Source: Henriciella sp. (GTDB lineage: Bacteria > Pseudomonadota > Alphaproteobacteria > Caulobacterales > Hyphomonadaceae). Taken from it: a stretch of DNA of 33,084 nucleotides. The notes below the pieces were generated by a model that worked only from the letters and a program-made list of their open reading frames with translations, searched no databases and was not told the DNA's origin. This document shows, piece after piece, positions 7,485 to 15,399 of this stretch (the first letter of the stretch is position 1; each line of letters starts with the position of its first letter). The stretch is taken from contig JABSQA010000013.1 in the NCBI GenBank assembly GCA_013213825.1, positions 1 through 33,084 on the forward strand, in the 5' to 3' direction. A program made the position numbers and the translations under genes.

Positions 7485-7560
7485 GCCTCAGCCTCTCAAA
7501 TCTGCGTTTCAGCGACGCTAGTCCGCATTGCACAGCTATTCAACGCTGCAGGCTCAGGAT

Positions 7561-9618
7561 ATGAGCAGACTTATGGATATGCTCGATCGGTTATCAACTG
7601 GCTGGAAAGCCTGGATCATCTTATTTGCGCTCACTTTGACCGCAGCCGCGCCAGGCGTGTTCAACATGCCCGCCTTGGATCGCGACGAGAGTCGATTCGC
7701 CCAAGCTTCCAAACAATATATCGAAACCGGCGATTATCTGATCATTCGCTACCAAGATGAATATCGGAACAAAAAACCCGCGGGTATTCACTGGCTACAA
7801 GCCGGCGCGACCCAATTATTTGGGGATGAGGATCGGCTAGAGATCTGGACCTATCGCGTGCCGAGTTGGATTGGTGCAGCTTTGGCGACGCTGGCGACCT
7901 TTTGGTGTGGCATTGCCTTAATCGGGCGTCGGGCGGCGTTTCTCGGCGCGGCGCTTTTTGGCACCACGCTATTGCTGACCAGTGAAGCGCATATTTCCAA
8001 AACAGATGGAATGCTGGTTTTCCTCACCACATGGGGCATTGGCGCGCTCGCGCGATTGTATATGGGCGTGGCCCAGAATCCGAAACGGATGGCGCTCGTC
8101 TTCTGGTTTGCCATGGGCTGTGGTTTGCTCATCAAAGGGCCCGTGACCCCTATGGTTGCAGCCTATGCGGGCTTTGGAGCTTGGGTCTGGGCCAAAGCTG
8201 GAGAAGGCAAAGGTGGTGACTGGTGGCGCCCGCTGGTTTGGTGGCCTGGCCCTCTGCTTGCTGCCGCGATGTTCTTGCCGTGGTTGATCGCCATTCAATT
8301 CGCAACCGACGGTACGTTTCTGCAAGGCGCGGTTGGCAAAGATCTGAAAGACAAATTCGCGGGGGCCTCGGAAGGTCATGCCGGTTGGCCGCTTTACCAT
8401 TTGAGCCACATCCCGGTCTGGTTCTACCCGGCCGTTTTACTACTCATTCCAGGCATGACTTTGGCCTGGAAATTTCTGCGTGGGAGCAGTGAGAATGCAC
8501 GTCGGCGCGGCACCGATGCTTTATTCGTTTTCGTCGCGCTCGGCGCCTTTACCGCTCTCGCAACTTGGATCTTGCCCGGCGAAATCGGCAATGGTGCACC
8601 GTCGGCTTTTGCTGGATTGATCATTTTGGGCTTTTGGTGGCTGAGCACGCGACCGGAATGGCGATCTCGATGGGCGATCGCAGACGCGGCGCCTGTGACG
8701 GATGAGATGAAAGCGATACGCTTCCTGGCGGCGTGGGCGGTTCTGACAACTGTCTTTTTCGAACTCATGCCCACGCGTCTCAGCCATTACATCCTCCCCG
8801 CCTATCCCGCCTTCGGCCTTTTATGTGGCTGGGCGGGTGTGAAGATGATGGAAGGGACGAAACTGCCGGTCTCAAAATGGCTGAGCTTTGCAGTGTTCGC
8901 GATTGGCGGCGCGGCCTTGTTATTCATCAGCTCACCGCTTGCAGCGCGCCTCGTAAAGACCGAAGCCGCCGGTGATTTTAAAACGGTTGAGTCCAGCGTG
9001 GTGATCGACCAATGGGCGGCTTATGTGAATTTTCCGCTCTGGCTCTGGATTATCGGCGCGGTGGCGTTTGCCGCGTCGATCGCGACGTTTCTCGCGCGCA
9101 AAATAGGTCTAACGGCTTTGATGGGCGTGTTGGTTAGTTTGTTCCTAGGGTGGCACGCGCGAACCTTTGTTTTGCCAACCCAGCTCTGGGCGCAGCCAAC
9201 TGAGAGCGCGCGCTTAGCCCTGCAGGGCGTCTGCGGCGTGCCGAGTGAAACATGCGATGATGGCCGAACTAGCCCTGAGCGAATCCTTGCGGTTGGCTAT
9301 GCCGAACCATCCTATGTGATGACGTTCGGGACGCAGAACTTGCATTCACCCGAAACACCACTTTCGCTGCCAACCGATCAAATGGCTTATCCTGTGGTCT
9401 ATTTGATTAACCTGGAAGGCCGTGGCAGTCCGCCAAGTCGATGCGCGGCGCTCGGTGAAGAGTGTATCCCGCCCGCGCCTGAAATTCGCGACGATCTTCT
9501 CGAACAGGCCCGCGAGGCTGGCGTTTGTGGGGCGCAATCTGATCGGGTCTATGCATTGAACTATTCCAATGGGGATCCGGCGCATTTCGTGGCCTATCGG
9601 TTCGATACCGGCTGCTAG
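7561..9618 (+). CDS. GT39-type (ArnT/PMT-like) membrane glycosyltransferase
   Basis: A GT-C glycosyltransferase that would use a polyprenyl-phosphate sugar and act on the periplasmic face. Early in the protein the catalytic loop reads ALDRDESRFAQAS, followed by NKKPAGIHWLQA, typical of the ArnT/GT39 group. About ten or more membrane segments follow, and TRLSHYILPAYPAFG marks the second conserved loop. The acceptor (lipid A, O-antigen or protein) is unknown. The frame opens with a TTG at 7528, but the ATG at 7561 has GCAGG about eight bases upstream and is preferred (685 residues). Oddity: the final 130 or so residues form a soluble, probably periplasmic domain with six cysteines, including the last residue, suggesting disulfides. 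Confidence 0.85.
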   Translation: MSRLMDMLDRLSTGWKAWIILFALTLTAAAPGVFNMPALDRDESRFAQASKQYIETGDYLIIRYQDEYRNKKPAGIHWLQAGATQLFGDEDRLEIWTYRVPSWIGAALATLATFWCGIALIGRRAAFLGAALFGTTLLLTSEAHISKTDGMLVFLTTWGIGALARLYMGVAQNPKRMALVFWFAMGCGLLIKGPVTPMVAAYAGFGAWVWAKAGEGKGGDWWRPLVWWPGPLLAAAMFLPWLIAIQFATDGTFLQGAVGKDLKDKFAGASEGHAGWPLYHLSHIPVWFYPAVLLLIPGMTLAWKFLRGSSENARRRGTDALFVFVALGAFTALATWILPGEIGNGAPSAFAGLIILGFWWLSTRPEWRSRWAIADAAPVTDEMKAIRFLAAWAVLTTVFFELMPTRLSHYILPAYPAFGLLCGWAGVKMMEGTKLPVSKWLSFAVFAIGGAALLFISSPLAARLVKTEAAGDFKTVESSVVIDQWAAYVNFPLWLWIIGAVAFAASIATFLARKIGLTALMGVLVSLFLGWHARTFVLPTQLWAQPTESARLALQGVCGVPSETCDDGRTSPERILAVGYAEPSYVMTFGTQNLHSPETPLSLPTDQMAYPVVYLINLEGRGSPPSRCAALGEECIPPAPEIRDDLLEQAREAGVCGAQSDRVYALNYSNGDPAHFVAYRFDTGC

Positions 9619-9676
9619 CCGTTGGCACATTCTGTCGCGCGTCAATCCTGCCTATCCGCTCACACCTATGGATGGT

Positions 9677-9689
9677 TACCTATCAGGTA
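9677..9689. promoter_or_regulatory. Small palindrome upstream of alternative oxidase
   Basis: TACCT-ATC-AGGTA is an exact 5-3-5 dyad ending 19 bases before the oxidase ATG and just before its AAGGAG ribosome site. It could be an operator or an mRNA hairpin near the ribosome site. No regulator consensus is recognised. Confidence 0.3.
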
Positions 9690-9708
9690 GCAGCCAAGGA
9701 GAGCAGAA

Positions 9709-10365
9709 ATGGACTTTGATGAACCGCACCGGAAACCGGAAGGGTTACGGGATCGAATTGCGTTCACATTCGTGAAATTCCTGCGCTTTTTCGCCGATCT
9801 TTTCTTTCGCAAACGCTATGGCCATCGCGCCGTCGTATTGGAGACTGTGGCCGCTGTTCCAGGCATGGTCGCAGGCTTGCTCCAGCATTTGCGCGCCGTC
9901 CGAAGAATGCGAGACGATCAAGGCTGGATCAAGGAGCTCTTAGACGAAGCTGAAAATGAGCGCATGCACTTGATGACCTTTATTCAGGTGGCTCAACCGA
10001 CATTGTTTGAACGCGGGCTAATTATGGTCGCGCAAGCGATCTTCTACAATTTCTACTTCTTCCTCTACCTGTTCGCCCCGAAAACCGCACACCGAGTTAT
10101 CGGCTATTTCGAGGAAGAGGCGGTCACCAGCTATACGCATTATCTGAAAGAGATTGATGCCGGGCGGCTTGAGAACGGACCCGCCCCGCAAATTGCGATC
10201 GATTATTGGGATTTACCCGCCAATGCTCGGCTCCGTGACGTCGTGATCGCGGTCCGCGAGGATGAAGCAGGCCACCGCGACCGCAACCACTATTTCGCTG
10301 ATACGTTGATTGCAGGCGATCAACCCGAAGCGAAAATCGCTGACTATGCGCTGCGCAACACGTAG
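9709..10365 (+). CDS. aox: Alternative oxidase (diiron ubiquinol oxidase)
   Basis: This 218-residue protein oxidises ubiquinol and reduces oxygen to water without pumping protons, bypassing cytochrome oxidases; the family resists cyanide and NO. All four signature boxes are present: LETVA (E45), NERMHL (E84, H87), FEEEAVTSY (a ligand Glu within 135-137) and REDEAGHRDRNH (E186, H189). The 39-residue spacing E45-E84 and the E-x-x-H pairs match the diiron ligands of trypanosomal AOX. A hydrophobic membrane-facing stretch lies at about 103-123. The start is fixed by AAGGAG at good spacing. It follows the glycosyltransferase after 90 bases, with its own palindrome. The 3' end overlaps the convergent GST gene by 22 bases. 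AOX is patchy in bacteria. Confidence 0.96.
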   Translation: MDFDEPHRKPEGLRDRIAFTFVKFLRFFADLFFRKRYGHRAVVLETVAAVPGMVAGLLQHLRAVRRMRDDQGWIKELLDEAENERMHLMTFIQVAQPTLFERGLIMVAQAIFYNFYFFLYLFAPKTAHRVIGYFEEEAVTSYTHYLKEIDAGRLENGPAPQIAIDYWDLPANARLRDVVIAVREDEAGHRDRNHYFADTLIAGDQPEAKIADYALRNT

Positions 10366-11291
10366 CCGACCCGTGGGAAGTGAATGTGCAGATTGTCTGC
10401 ACGTTCATCCTGGCGGGCGATGATGACACGCTCTGAATTGGCGATGACGAGATCACCCTCGACCCAGTCTTTGGCGTAATCGTCCGGGGCGATCGCGACC
10501 CTGGCGCCTGGCTCAAAGTCGCGCAGGTCGCCTGCGGTCGAGGCGGGTTTCAAGCGGGGTGCAGCGGCATGCGCGATTTGTATGGCGTCCTCGCCACTAA
10601 TTTCCTCGGGGTCTTGGCCCTTGAACTCTTTGAGACGGTGATACCAGTCCTTGGTCAGCGGCGTTTTTTCGAAACAGGTCTCGAGAAAGTCTGGAATATT
10701 CTTCTCCACAAACCATGGATTCATGAAGGCATGGACATCGACCATGCCGGGTTTGGTCCCGACCAGCCAATCGCCCGTACCTGCGAGACGTCCGCCGGAG
10801 AGCCGTTCCTCAATCCATAGCAATTGAGCGAGCCACTGGTCCCTCATGATCGGGGCGGCGGCCTTCATCGCTTCCGTATCAAAGGGACGACCGGACATCT
10901 TCGTCCGATCGTCGATAAACTCTTTTGGCATATGCTCGCCAATCGCCCCGAAAATGACGGCCACACTGGTCTGGAACCATTTGCCGTCCGTCCAAGCGGC
11001 CACCATTTTTGCCAAGCCTTCGTGGCCGGGAAGGTTCAATGCTGGGATCTGAAACCGTTTCTCGAGTTCAGTCAGCATGATTGAGGTATCGCAGAAAATA
11101 TCGGCGCCGATTTGCATGACCGGTGTACGGCGATAACCGCCCGTCAAAGGCGTCAGATCGGGTTTCGGCATAATTGATGGAATTTCGACCGACGCCCAGC
11201 CCAAATTCTTCATCCTCAGCGCCAATCGGATCTTCTCCGAATAGGGCGAACGATCGAATTGATGAAGAATAATGCTTTGCGCGTTTGCCAT
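10344..11291 (-). CDS. Glutathione S-transferase-like protein with extra C-terminal domain
   Basis: The protein has 315 residues. Residues 1-80 form a thioredoxin-fold GST N-domain with the active-site region RSPYSEKIRLAL (S15-P16) and the TPVMQIG cis-proline segment that binds the gamma-glutamyl moiety. Residues about 90-225 are a helical GST C-domain. The last 80 or so residues (from about 235), with FEPGARVAIAPDDY and ERVIIARQDERADNLHIHFPRVGY, are an additional beta-rich module not found in ordinary GSTs of about 210 residues. Substrate is unknown. GGGAGG precedes the ATG. It is divergent from the acyl-CoA synthetase operon and convergent, with a 22-base overlap, with the alternative oxidase. 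Confidence 0.85.
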   Translation of the reverse strand: MANAQSIILHQFDRSPYSEKIRLALRMKNLGWASVEIPSIMPKPDLTPLTGGYRRTPVMQIGADIFCDTSIMLTELEKRFQIPALNLPGHEGLAKMVAAWTDGKWFQTSVAVIFGAIGEHMPKEFIDDRTKMSGRPFDTEAMKAAAPIMRDQWLAQLLWIEERLSGGRLAGTGDWLVGTKPGMVDVHAFMNPWFVEKNIPDFLETCFEKTPLTKDWYHRLKEFKGQDPEEISGEDAIQIAHAAAPRLKPASTAGDLRDFEPGARVAIAPDDYAKDWVEGDLVIANSERVIIARQDERADNLHIHFPRVGYVLRSA

Positions 11292-11406
11292 CTTATTTGC
11301 CTCCCCAGACGAATTTCTCAGCCTAACCGTGTTCGTTTGGGCTTTCCAAGTGCCGATTGTCCCCTAAAACCAAAAGAAACACAAAACTTACCGAGGAGCG
11401 CCACAA

Positions 11407-12978
11407 ATGTTGGACACCAATTCGATGCCGCACGTCGCGGACATTCCCCGCGTACAAAGCGAATTGCGCCCGGATGAAGTGGCGTTTTGGTTTCAAGGCG
11501 AAGAGACCACATTTGCGCAGCTTAATTCGCGTGCAAATCAAGTTGCAAACGGACTTGCCGCGCTCGGAGTCACGGCAGACCAACGGGTCGGCTATTTGGC
11601 AAAGAATACAGCTGTCTACTATGAGATGATGTATGGCTGCGCCAAAATTCGCGCCGTGATGAACGGCGTGAATACGCGGCTCGCGGCGCCTGAGGTTCAG
11701 TTCATTTTATCGGACGCACAAGTTCGGGTCCTTTTTGTCGGTCCCGAATGGATCGAGATGATTGAACAAATCAAAGATGAGTGTCCGCATCTTGAACATG
11801 TCATCACGATTGGTGGCGACCACGCGAATTTACCAGATTATACCGCCTGGCGAGATACCCAGGATGACCGTGCGCCAGGTATCGAAACGCAAGACGATGA
11901 TGATGTTATTCAGCTCTACACATCTGGCACGACGGGTCTGCCAAAGGGTGTGATGCTGACCAATGCCAATTATCGTTCTTTTCTAGAACAGGCTGGGCGC
12001 CTGGATTGGGCGAGCTACGAAGCTGGTGATACGGTGATGAACGCGATGCCGCTCTTCCATGTGGCGGGCGTGAATGCTGGCATGGTCGCGACGGCTCAAG
12101 GGTCGCGATCGGTGGTTCTGCCAGAGATCAATCCAGCGGAAATCCTTGACCTGATCGAAACGCAGAAAATCAACCATGCGTTCTGGGTGCCAGCGGTGAT
12201 ATTGATGTTGTCACAAATGCCGGATTTCCGCGACCGCGATTATTCGTCCCTGCAGCAAGTTTTCTATGGCGCATCACCGATCACCGAAGACCTGCTGACC
12301 CTGGCGGTCGAGGTTATGGGCGCCAAGTTCACCCAGCTCTATGGCCTGACCGAAACGGTGGGTGGCGGGACTTATTTGCCGCCGGAAGCGCATGATCCAA
12401 GCTGGGGTAAGCTCCGTTCGTGCGGGGTGCCATATCCGGCGACGATAGTCCGCTGTGTCGACGCCAAAGGTGACCCCGTGCCAACCGGCGAAGTGGGCGA
12501 AATCGTCATCCAATCGGGTTTTGTTATGAAAGGCTATTGGAACCGTCCTGAAGCCACTGAAGACGCTATTCGGAATGACTTCTTCCATACCGGAGATGCT
12601 GGCTACTTTGACGAAGACGGTTTCTTATTCATCCATGACCGCGTCAAAGACATGATCGTTTCGGGTGGTGAAAACGTATATCCGGCCGAAGTTGAGAATG
12701 CGATTTTCGGGCACCCTGATGTCGCGGACGTGGCCGTGATCGGCATTCCGGATGAGAAATGGGGCGAGGCGGTGAAAGCGATCATTGTGCCGAAAGAAGG
12801 CACCAATCCAACCGCTGAAAGTATCATTGCTTGGGCACGTGAACGGATTGCAGGCTATAAATGTCCGAAATCTGTTGACCAGATTGATGCTTTGCCACGC
12901 AATCCATCCGGGAAGATCCTCCGCAAGGATTTGCGGGAACCCTATTGGGAAGGTCAAGAGCGGCGCGTTGGAGGCTAA
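11407..12978 (+). CDS. Acyl-CoA synthetase (AMP-forming, ANL superfamily)
   Basis: The 523-residue enzyme activates a carboxylic acid as an acyl-adenylate and then forms the acyl-CoA. The phosphate-binding loop YTSGTTGLPKG lies at about 170-181. The A5 region reads QLYGLTETVG, the hinge region is HTGDAGYFDEDGFLFIHDRVKDMIVSGGENVYP, and the catalytic lysine lies in PSGKILRK near 501-507. The overall pattern resembles FadD3/FadD13-like or medium/long-chain ligases, but chain length cannot be read from sequence. GAGGAG is well placed before the ATG. It is the first gene of a tight operon: only two bases separate it from the aminotransferase gene, which in turn overlaps the sulfotransferase gene. 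It is divergent from the GST gene. Confidence 0.95.
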   Translation: MLDTNSMPHVADIPRVQSELRPDEVAFWFQGEETTFAQLNSRANQVANGLAALGVTADQRVGYLAKNTAVYYEMMYGCAKIRAVMNGVNTRLAAPEVQFILSDAQVRVLFVGPEWIEMIEQIKDECPHLEHVITIGGDHANLPDYTAWRDTQDDRAPGIETQDDDDVIQLYTSGTTGLPKGVMLTNANYRSFLEQAGRLDWASYEAGDTVMNAMPLFHVAGVNAGMVATAQGSRSVVLPEINPAEILDLIETQKINHAFWVPAVILMLSQMPDFRDRDYSSLQQVFYGASPITEDLLTLAVEVMGAKFTQLYGLTETVGGGTYLPPEAHDPSWGKLRSCGVPYPATIVRCVDAKGDPVPTGEVGEIVIQSGFVMKGYWNRPEATEDAIRNDFFHTGDAGYFDEDGFLFIHDRVKDMIVSGGENVYPAEVENAIFGHPDVADVAVIGIPDEKWGEAVKAIIVPKEGTNPTAESIIAWARERIAGYKCPKSVDQIDALPRNPSGKILRKDLREPYWEGQERRVGG

Positions 12979-12980
12979 AT

Positions 12981-13907
12981 ATGATCGATGATGCGCATGG
13001 CGTGCATGATTTTGTCTATGATGCGCGCAATGCTGACATCCAAGTCTCCGTCAATGGCGTCCTAAAACACAGAGATGAGGCCACGGTCTCCGTCTTCGAG
13101 AGCGGTTATTTGCTCGGCGACGGTGTGTGGGAAGGCCTGCGCGTGTATAATGGCGGCGTGGCCTTCTTAGATGCGCACATGAAGCGGCTCTATGCGGGCG
13201 CTAAGACGATCGATATGGACATTGGCCTCACGCCGACAGAGCTGAGCCAACAATTGTTTGATTGTTTAAAAGCGCAGGGCATGACGGATGGCGTGCACAT
13301 CCGCTTAATGGTGACGCGCGGGATTAAGAAAACGCCCTATCAAGGCCCACGCTTTACCATCACGCCGCCGACCGTCGTGATCATCCCAGAATATAAGGCT
13401 CCTGTGCCCGAAATCCGTGCCAAGGGCGTGTCATTGTTCACCGCCCATATCCGTCGCACCGGACCGGCGGAGCAGGATCAAAAGCTCAACTCGCACTCCA
13501 AGCTGAATTGTATTCTGGCTTGTATACAAGCTGACAAAGCCGGGGCGGACGAAGCTCTAATGTTGGATCCTGATGGCTTTGTGGCGACCTGTAACTCAAC
13601 GCATTTCTTCATCGTCCGAGACGGTGAAGTTTGGACGTCGCCGCCTGATTATTGTTTGGGTGGAATTACGCGCGGCAATATTATTCAGGTCTGTCGGGAG
13701 AATGGCATTCCAGTATATGAAAAGCGCTTCTCCTTATTCGATGTTTATTCAGCAGACGAAGCCTTTATCACGGGCACGTTCGCAGGCACGACGCCGGTGC
13801 GCGAAGTCGATGGACGGGTCTTGTCGAGCCTAGACGGCCCCATCACTCAGCGATTGTCAGACCTCTATCAAAAGCTGATCGAAACAAAGCTGACGCCGAT
13901 CACATGA
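12981..13907 (+). CDS. Class IV PLP-dependent aminotransferase (BCAT/D-AAT-like)
   Basis: The protein has 308 residues of fold-type IV. Branched-chain aminotransferases, D-amino acid aminotransferases and aminodeoxychorismate lyase share this fold. Conserved points: ESGYLLGDGVWEGLRVYNG near the start (about 40-58), a Schiff-base lysine in QKLNSHSKLN (K169 fits IlvE spacing best), DPDGFVATCNSTHFF (196-210) and GTFAGTTPVREVDGR near the end. The frame is open from 12945, but the ATG at 12981 has GGAGG just upstream and begins at the usual place, so it is chosen. It lies two bases after the acyl-CoA synthetase stop and overlaps the sulfotransferase by ATGA. Whether it acts on branched-chain or other amino acids is open. 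Confidence 0.92.
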   Translation: MIDDAHGVHDFVYDARNADIQVSVNGVLKHRDEATVSVFESGYLLGDGVWEGLRVYNGGVAFLDAHMKRLYAGAKTIDMDIGLTPTELSQQLFDCLKAQGMTDGVHIRLMVTRGIKKTPYQGPRFTITPPTVVIIPEYKAPVPEIRAKGVSLFTAHIRRTGPAEQDQKLNSHSKLNCILACIQADKAGADEALMLDPDGFVATCNSTHFFIVRDGEVWTSPPDYCLGGITRGNIIQVCRENGIPVYEKRFSLFDVYSADEAFITGTFAGTTPVREVDGRVLSSLDGPITQRLSDLYQKLIETKLTPIT

Positions 13908-14644
13908 CCGACCCGTGTTTGAGGATCGCGATGTGGTCGGGCCCGCGCAACATGTCGACGACCATGATGCGCAGTTTCGGCGCGCGCTCAGACACAGAAT
14001 GCGTGGATGAACCCTTCTACGCTGCCTATCTTAAGAATACGGGCTTGCGACATCCCATGTCGGACCAGATCTTTGACGCTCAGAGCACGAATCCAATCGA
14101 GATTGTCGCTGATTTGACATGTCCGTCCGAGAGCGACCCGCCCATATTCTTCCAAAAGCACATGACGCACCACATGGTTCCAGCGCTTCCACGATCTTGG
14201 ATGCAGGATTGCCGAAACCTGTTTTTGATCCGGCATCCGGCCAGGGTGATGGCATCCTATGCACGGAAAATGGAGAGGGTCAGCTTATCCGCGATTGGTT
14301 TCCCACAGCAGCTAAGCCTGTTCGAATCCGCAATGGAAATGGAGGATCAAACACCTCTGGTGATCGATAGTGATGACATATTGCACAATCCCGAACAGAT
14401 GCTTCGATCCTTATGTGATGCGCTTGGGATTGAATGGGATGATGCAATGCTGTCCTGGTCGTCCGGACCGAAACCCGAAGATGGCGTCTGGGCGCCGCAT
14501 TGGTATGATGCGGTCTGGCGTTCAAAAGGGTTCGGCCCGCCGCCAGGGGATCTTCCAGAGGTGCCAGCCTCGCTTGCGGACGACTATGCGCGGGCATTGG
14601 AGATTTACGAGCTTCTCGCGGACGATCGCCTTCTTAGCCACTGA
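13904..14644 (+). CDS. P-loop sulfotransferase-family protein
   Basis: The product is 246 residues. A 5'-phosphosulfate-binding-like loop (residues 11-22, WSGPRNMSTTMM) follows the first strand. A 3'-phosphate-binding-like segment LFLIRHPARVMASY (105-118, with R109 and S117) matches the PAPS-binding pattern of sulfotransferases. DEPFYAAYL and the C-terminal tail are typical of a bacterial group seen next to class IV aminotransferases. It would transfer sulfate from PAPS, though members of this group have no well-known substrate. Its ATG overlaps the aminotransferase stop (ATGA), implying coupled translation. From memory, plant proteins called branched-chain aminotransferase-like fuse the same two domains, which supports a functional link. 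A hairpin-rich non-coding stretch follows. Confidence 0.85.
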   Translation: MTDPCLRIAMWSGPRNMSTTMMRSFGARSDTECVDEPFYAAYLKNTGLRHPMSDQIFDAQSTNPIEIVADLTCPSESDPPIFFQKHMTHHMVPALPRSWMQDCRNLFLIRHPARVMASYARKMERVSLSAIGFPQQLSLFESAMEMEDQTPLVIDSDDILHNPEQMLRSLCDALGIEWDDAMLSWSSGPKPEDGVWAPHWYDAVWRSKGFGPPPGDLPEVPASLADDYARALEIYELLADDRLLSH

Positions 14645-14656
14645 TCGGGTCTCGCT

Positions 14657-14824
14657 CGGTGCCGTGGAAACATGTCGATCCTATAGGCGCACAGGACCGA
14701 AAGCGCCGTCTCGGGTACTCGTATCCCGTCGACCTAGAGACTAGGTGGGCACCGGTTAGATAGGACCACGGTCCAGTCCAGAGCCAGTTCCCTGACGGAA
14801 CTTAAGGTCGGCGGATAGCTGACC
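14657..14824. ncRNA. Hairpin-rich non-coding region, possible structured RNA
   Basis: The gap from 14645 to 14869 holds no gene but many exact stems. CGGTGCC (14657-14663) pairs with GGCACCG (14748-14754) and encloses three hairpins: GGCGC/GCGCC (14686-14707), CGGGTA/TA-CCCG with one bulge (14712-14728) and ACCTAG-AGA-CTAGGT (14732-14746). Outside it are AGTTCC/GGAACT (14786-14802) and GGTCGGC/GCTGACC with one G-T pair (14806-14824). It lies between the 3' ends of two convergent operons. I checked by eye for tmRNA, RNase P, 6S and SRP RNA signatures and found none. Strand and transcription are unknown. Confidence 0.4.
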
Positions 14825-14869
14825 GTCCTCGAACGCTCCAGCCTCTGTGCTGAAGCCATATAGGCATGA

Positions 14870-15184
14870 TTAGGCTGCGGCGCTAGCTTCGCCGAGCTGT
14901 CGCAAATAAGCCCAGGTGTATAAACCGCTAGAATGCCCATCGCTGAAGTGGATCCGCACCGCATAGCGGCCAACCTCATCGGCTTTCTCAACATCCAAAT
15001 CAGGGCTGATAATGGGCGGCGGAGGCTTGGGGCCATTGCCATGACCTTGCACTTCAGCCGATGGGCTCTCCAAGCGCAGCGTTTTGTACGGGAGCGTGAA
15101 GCGCTTCCCATCATCATAAGCGATGGTCAAAGCCTTAGCGCTCTTGGAAAAGCGCAGCTCCGTCGGCCAAACGCGCTGAGTCAT
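14870..15184 (-). CDS. DUF971-family protein (GBBH-like N-terminal domain)
   Basis: This 104-residue protein has the DUF971 pattern [21 protein letters not shown], then [19 protein letters not shown] and a C-terminal [26 protein letters not shown]. The fold is the small N-terminal domain of gamma-butyrobetaine hydroxylase and also occurs fused to or near Fe-S assembly proteins (ApbC/Mrp). Its exact role is unproven. The gene starts inside the Trm112-like stop (ATGA overlap), as the last gene of a four-gene minus-strand block of CnoX, Lon-N, Trm112-like and DUF971, an arrangement I recognise from other Alphaproteobacteria. The metal ligands of the family's optional zinc site are not obvious. 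Confidence 0.85.
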   Translation of the reverse strand: MTQRVWPTELRFSKSAKALTIAYDDGKRFTLPYKTLRLESPSAEVQGHGNGPKPPPPIISPDLDVEKADEVGRYAVRIHFSDGHSSGLYTWAYLRQLGEASAAA

Positions 15185-15399
15185 GCGGTCGGCGCCTCTA
15201 AGTCACGCGCTTCGGATTCTAGCAAAATCGGCAATCCATCGCGGATCGGAAAGGCGAGTTTCGCTTTCTTAGAGACCAGCTCACAAGCCTCCTTATCGAA
15301 CATGAGCGGGCCACCGGTGACGGGGCAGATCAGCACTTCGAGCAGGCGGGGATTGACGCCGCAGGGGCTGGTTGTTGGGGCTTGTGTATCTTCGGTCAT
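15181..15399 (-). CDS. Trm112-like small protein (UPF0434/YcaR type)
   Basis: The protein has 72 residues. The conserved pattern [14 protein letters not shown], then [26 protein letters not shown], is that of the Trm112/YcaR family. In eukaryotes and archaea Trm112 activates methyltransferases for tRNA, rRNA and release factors; the bacterial role is less clear. The second Cys pair of zinc-binding members is absent here, since only C27 and outlying C13 and C39 occur. A zinc site is therefore doubtful. It overlaps Lon-N upstream and DUF971 downstream by four bases each, so the three are very likely cotranslated. Confidence 0.88.
   Translation of the reverse strand: MTEDTQAPTTSPCGVNPRLLEVLICPVTGGPLMFDKEACELVSKKAKLAFPIRDGLPILLESEARDLEAPTA

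Noticed and set aside
14645-14869. tmRNA, 6S or RNase P RNA in the hairpin-rich gap
   Set aside because: No tag-peptide coding sequence, T-loop with CCA end, 6S bubble or RNase P core could be found, so it was left unassigned.
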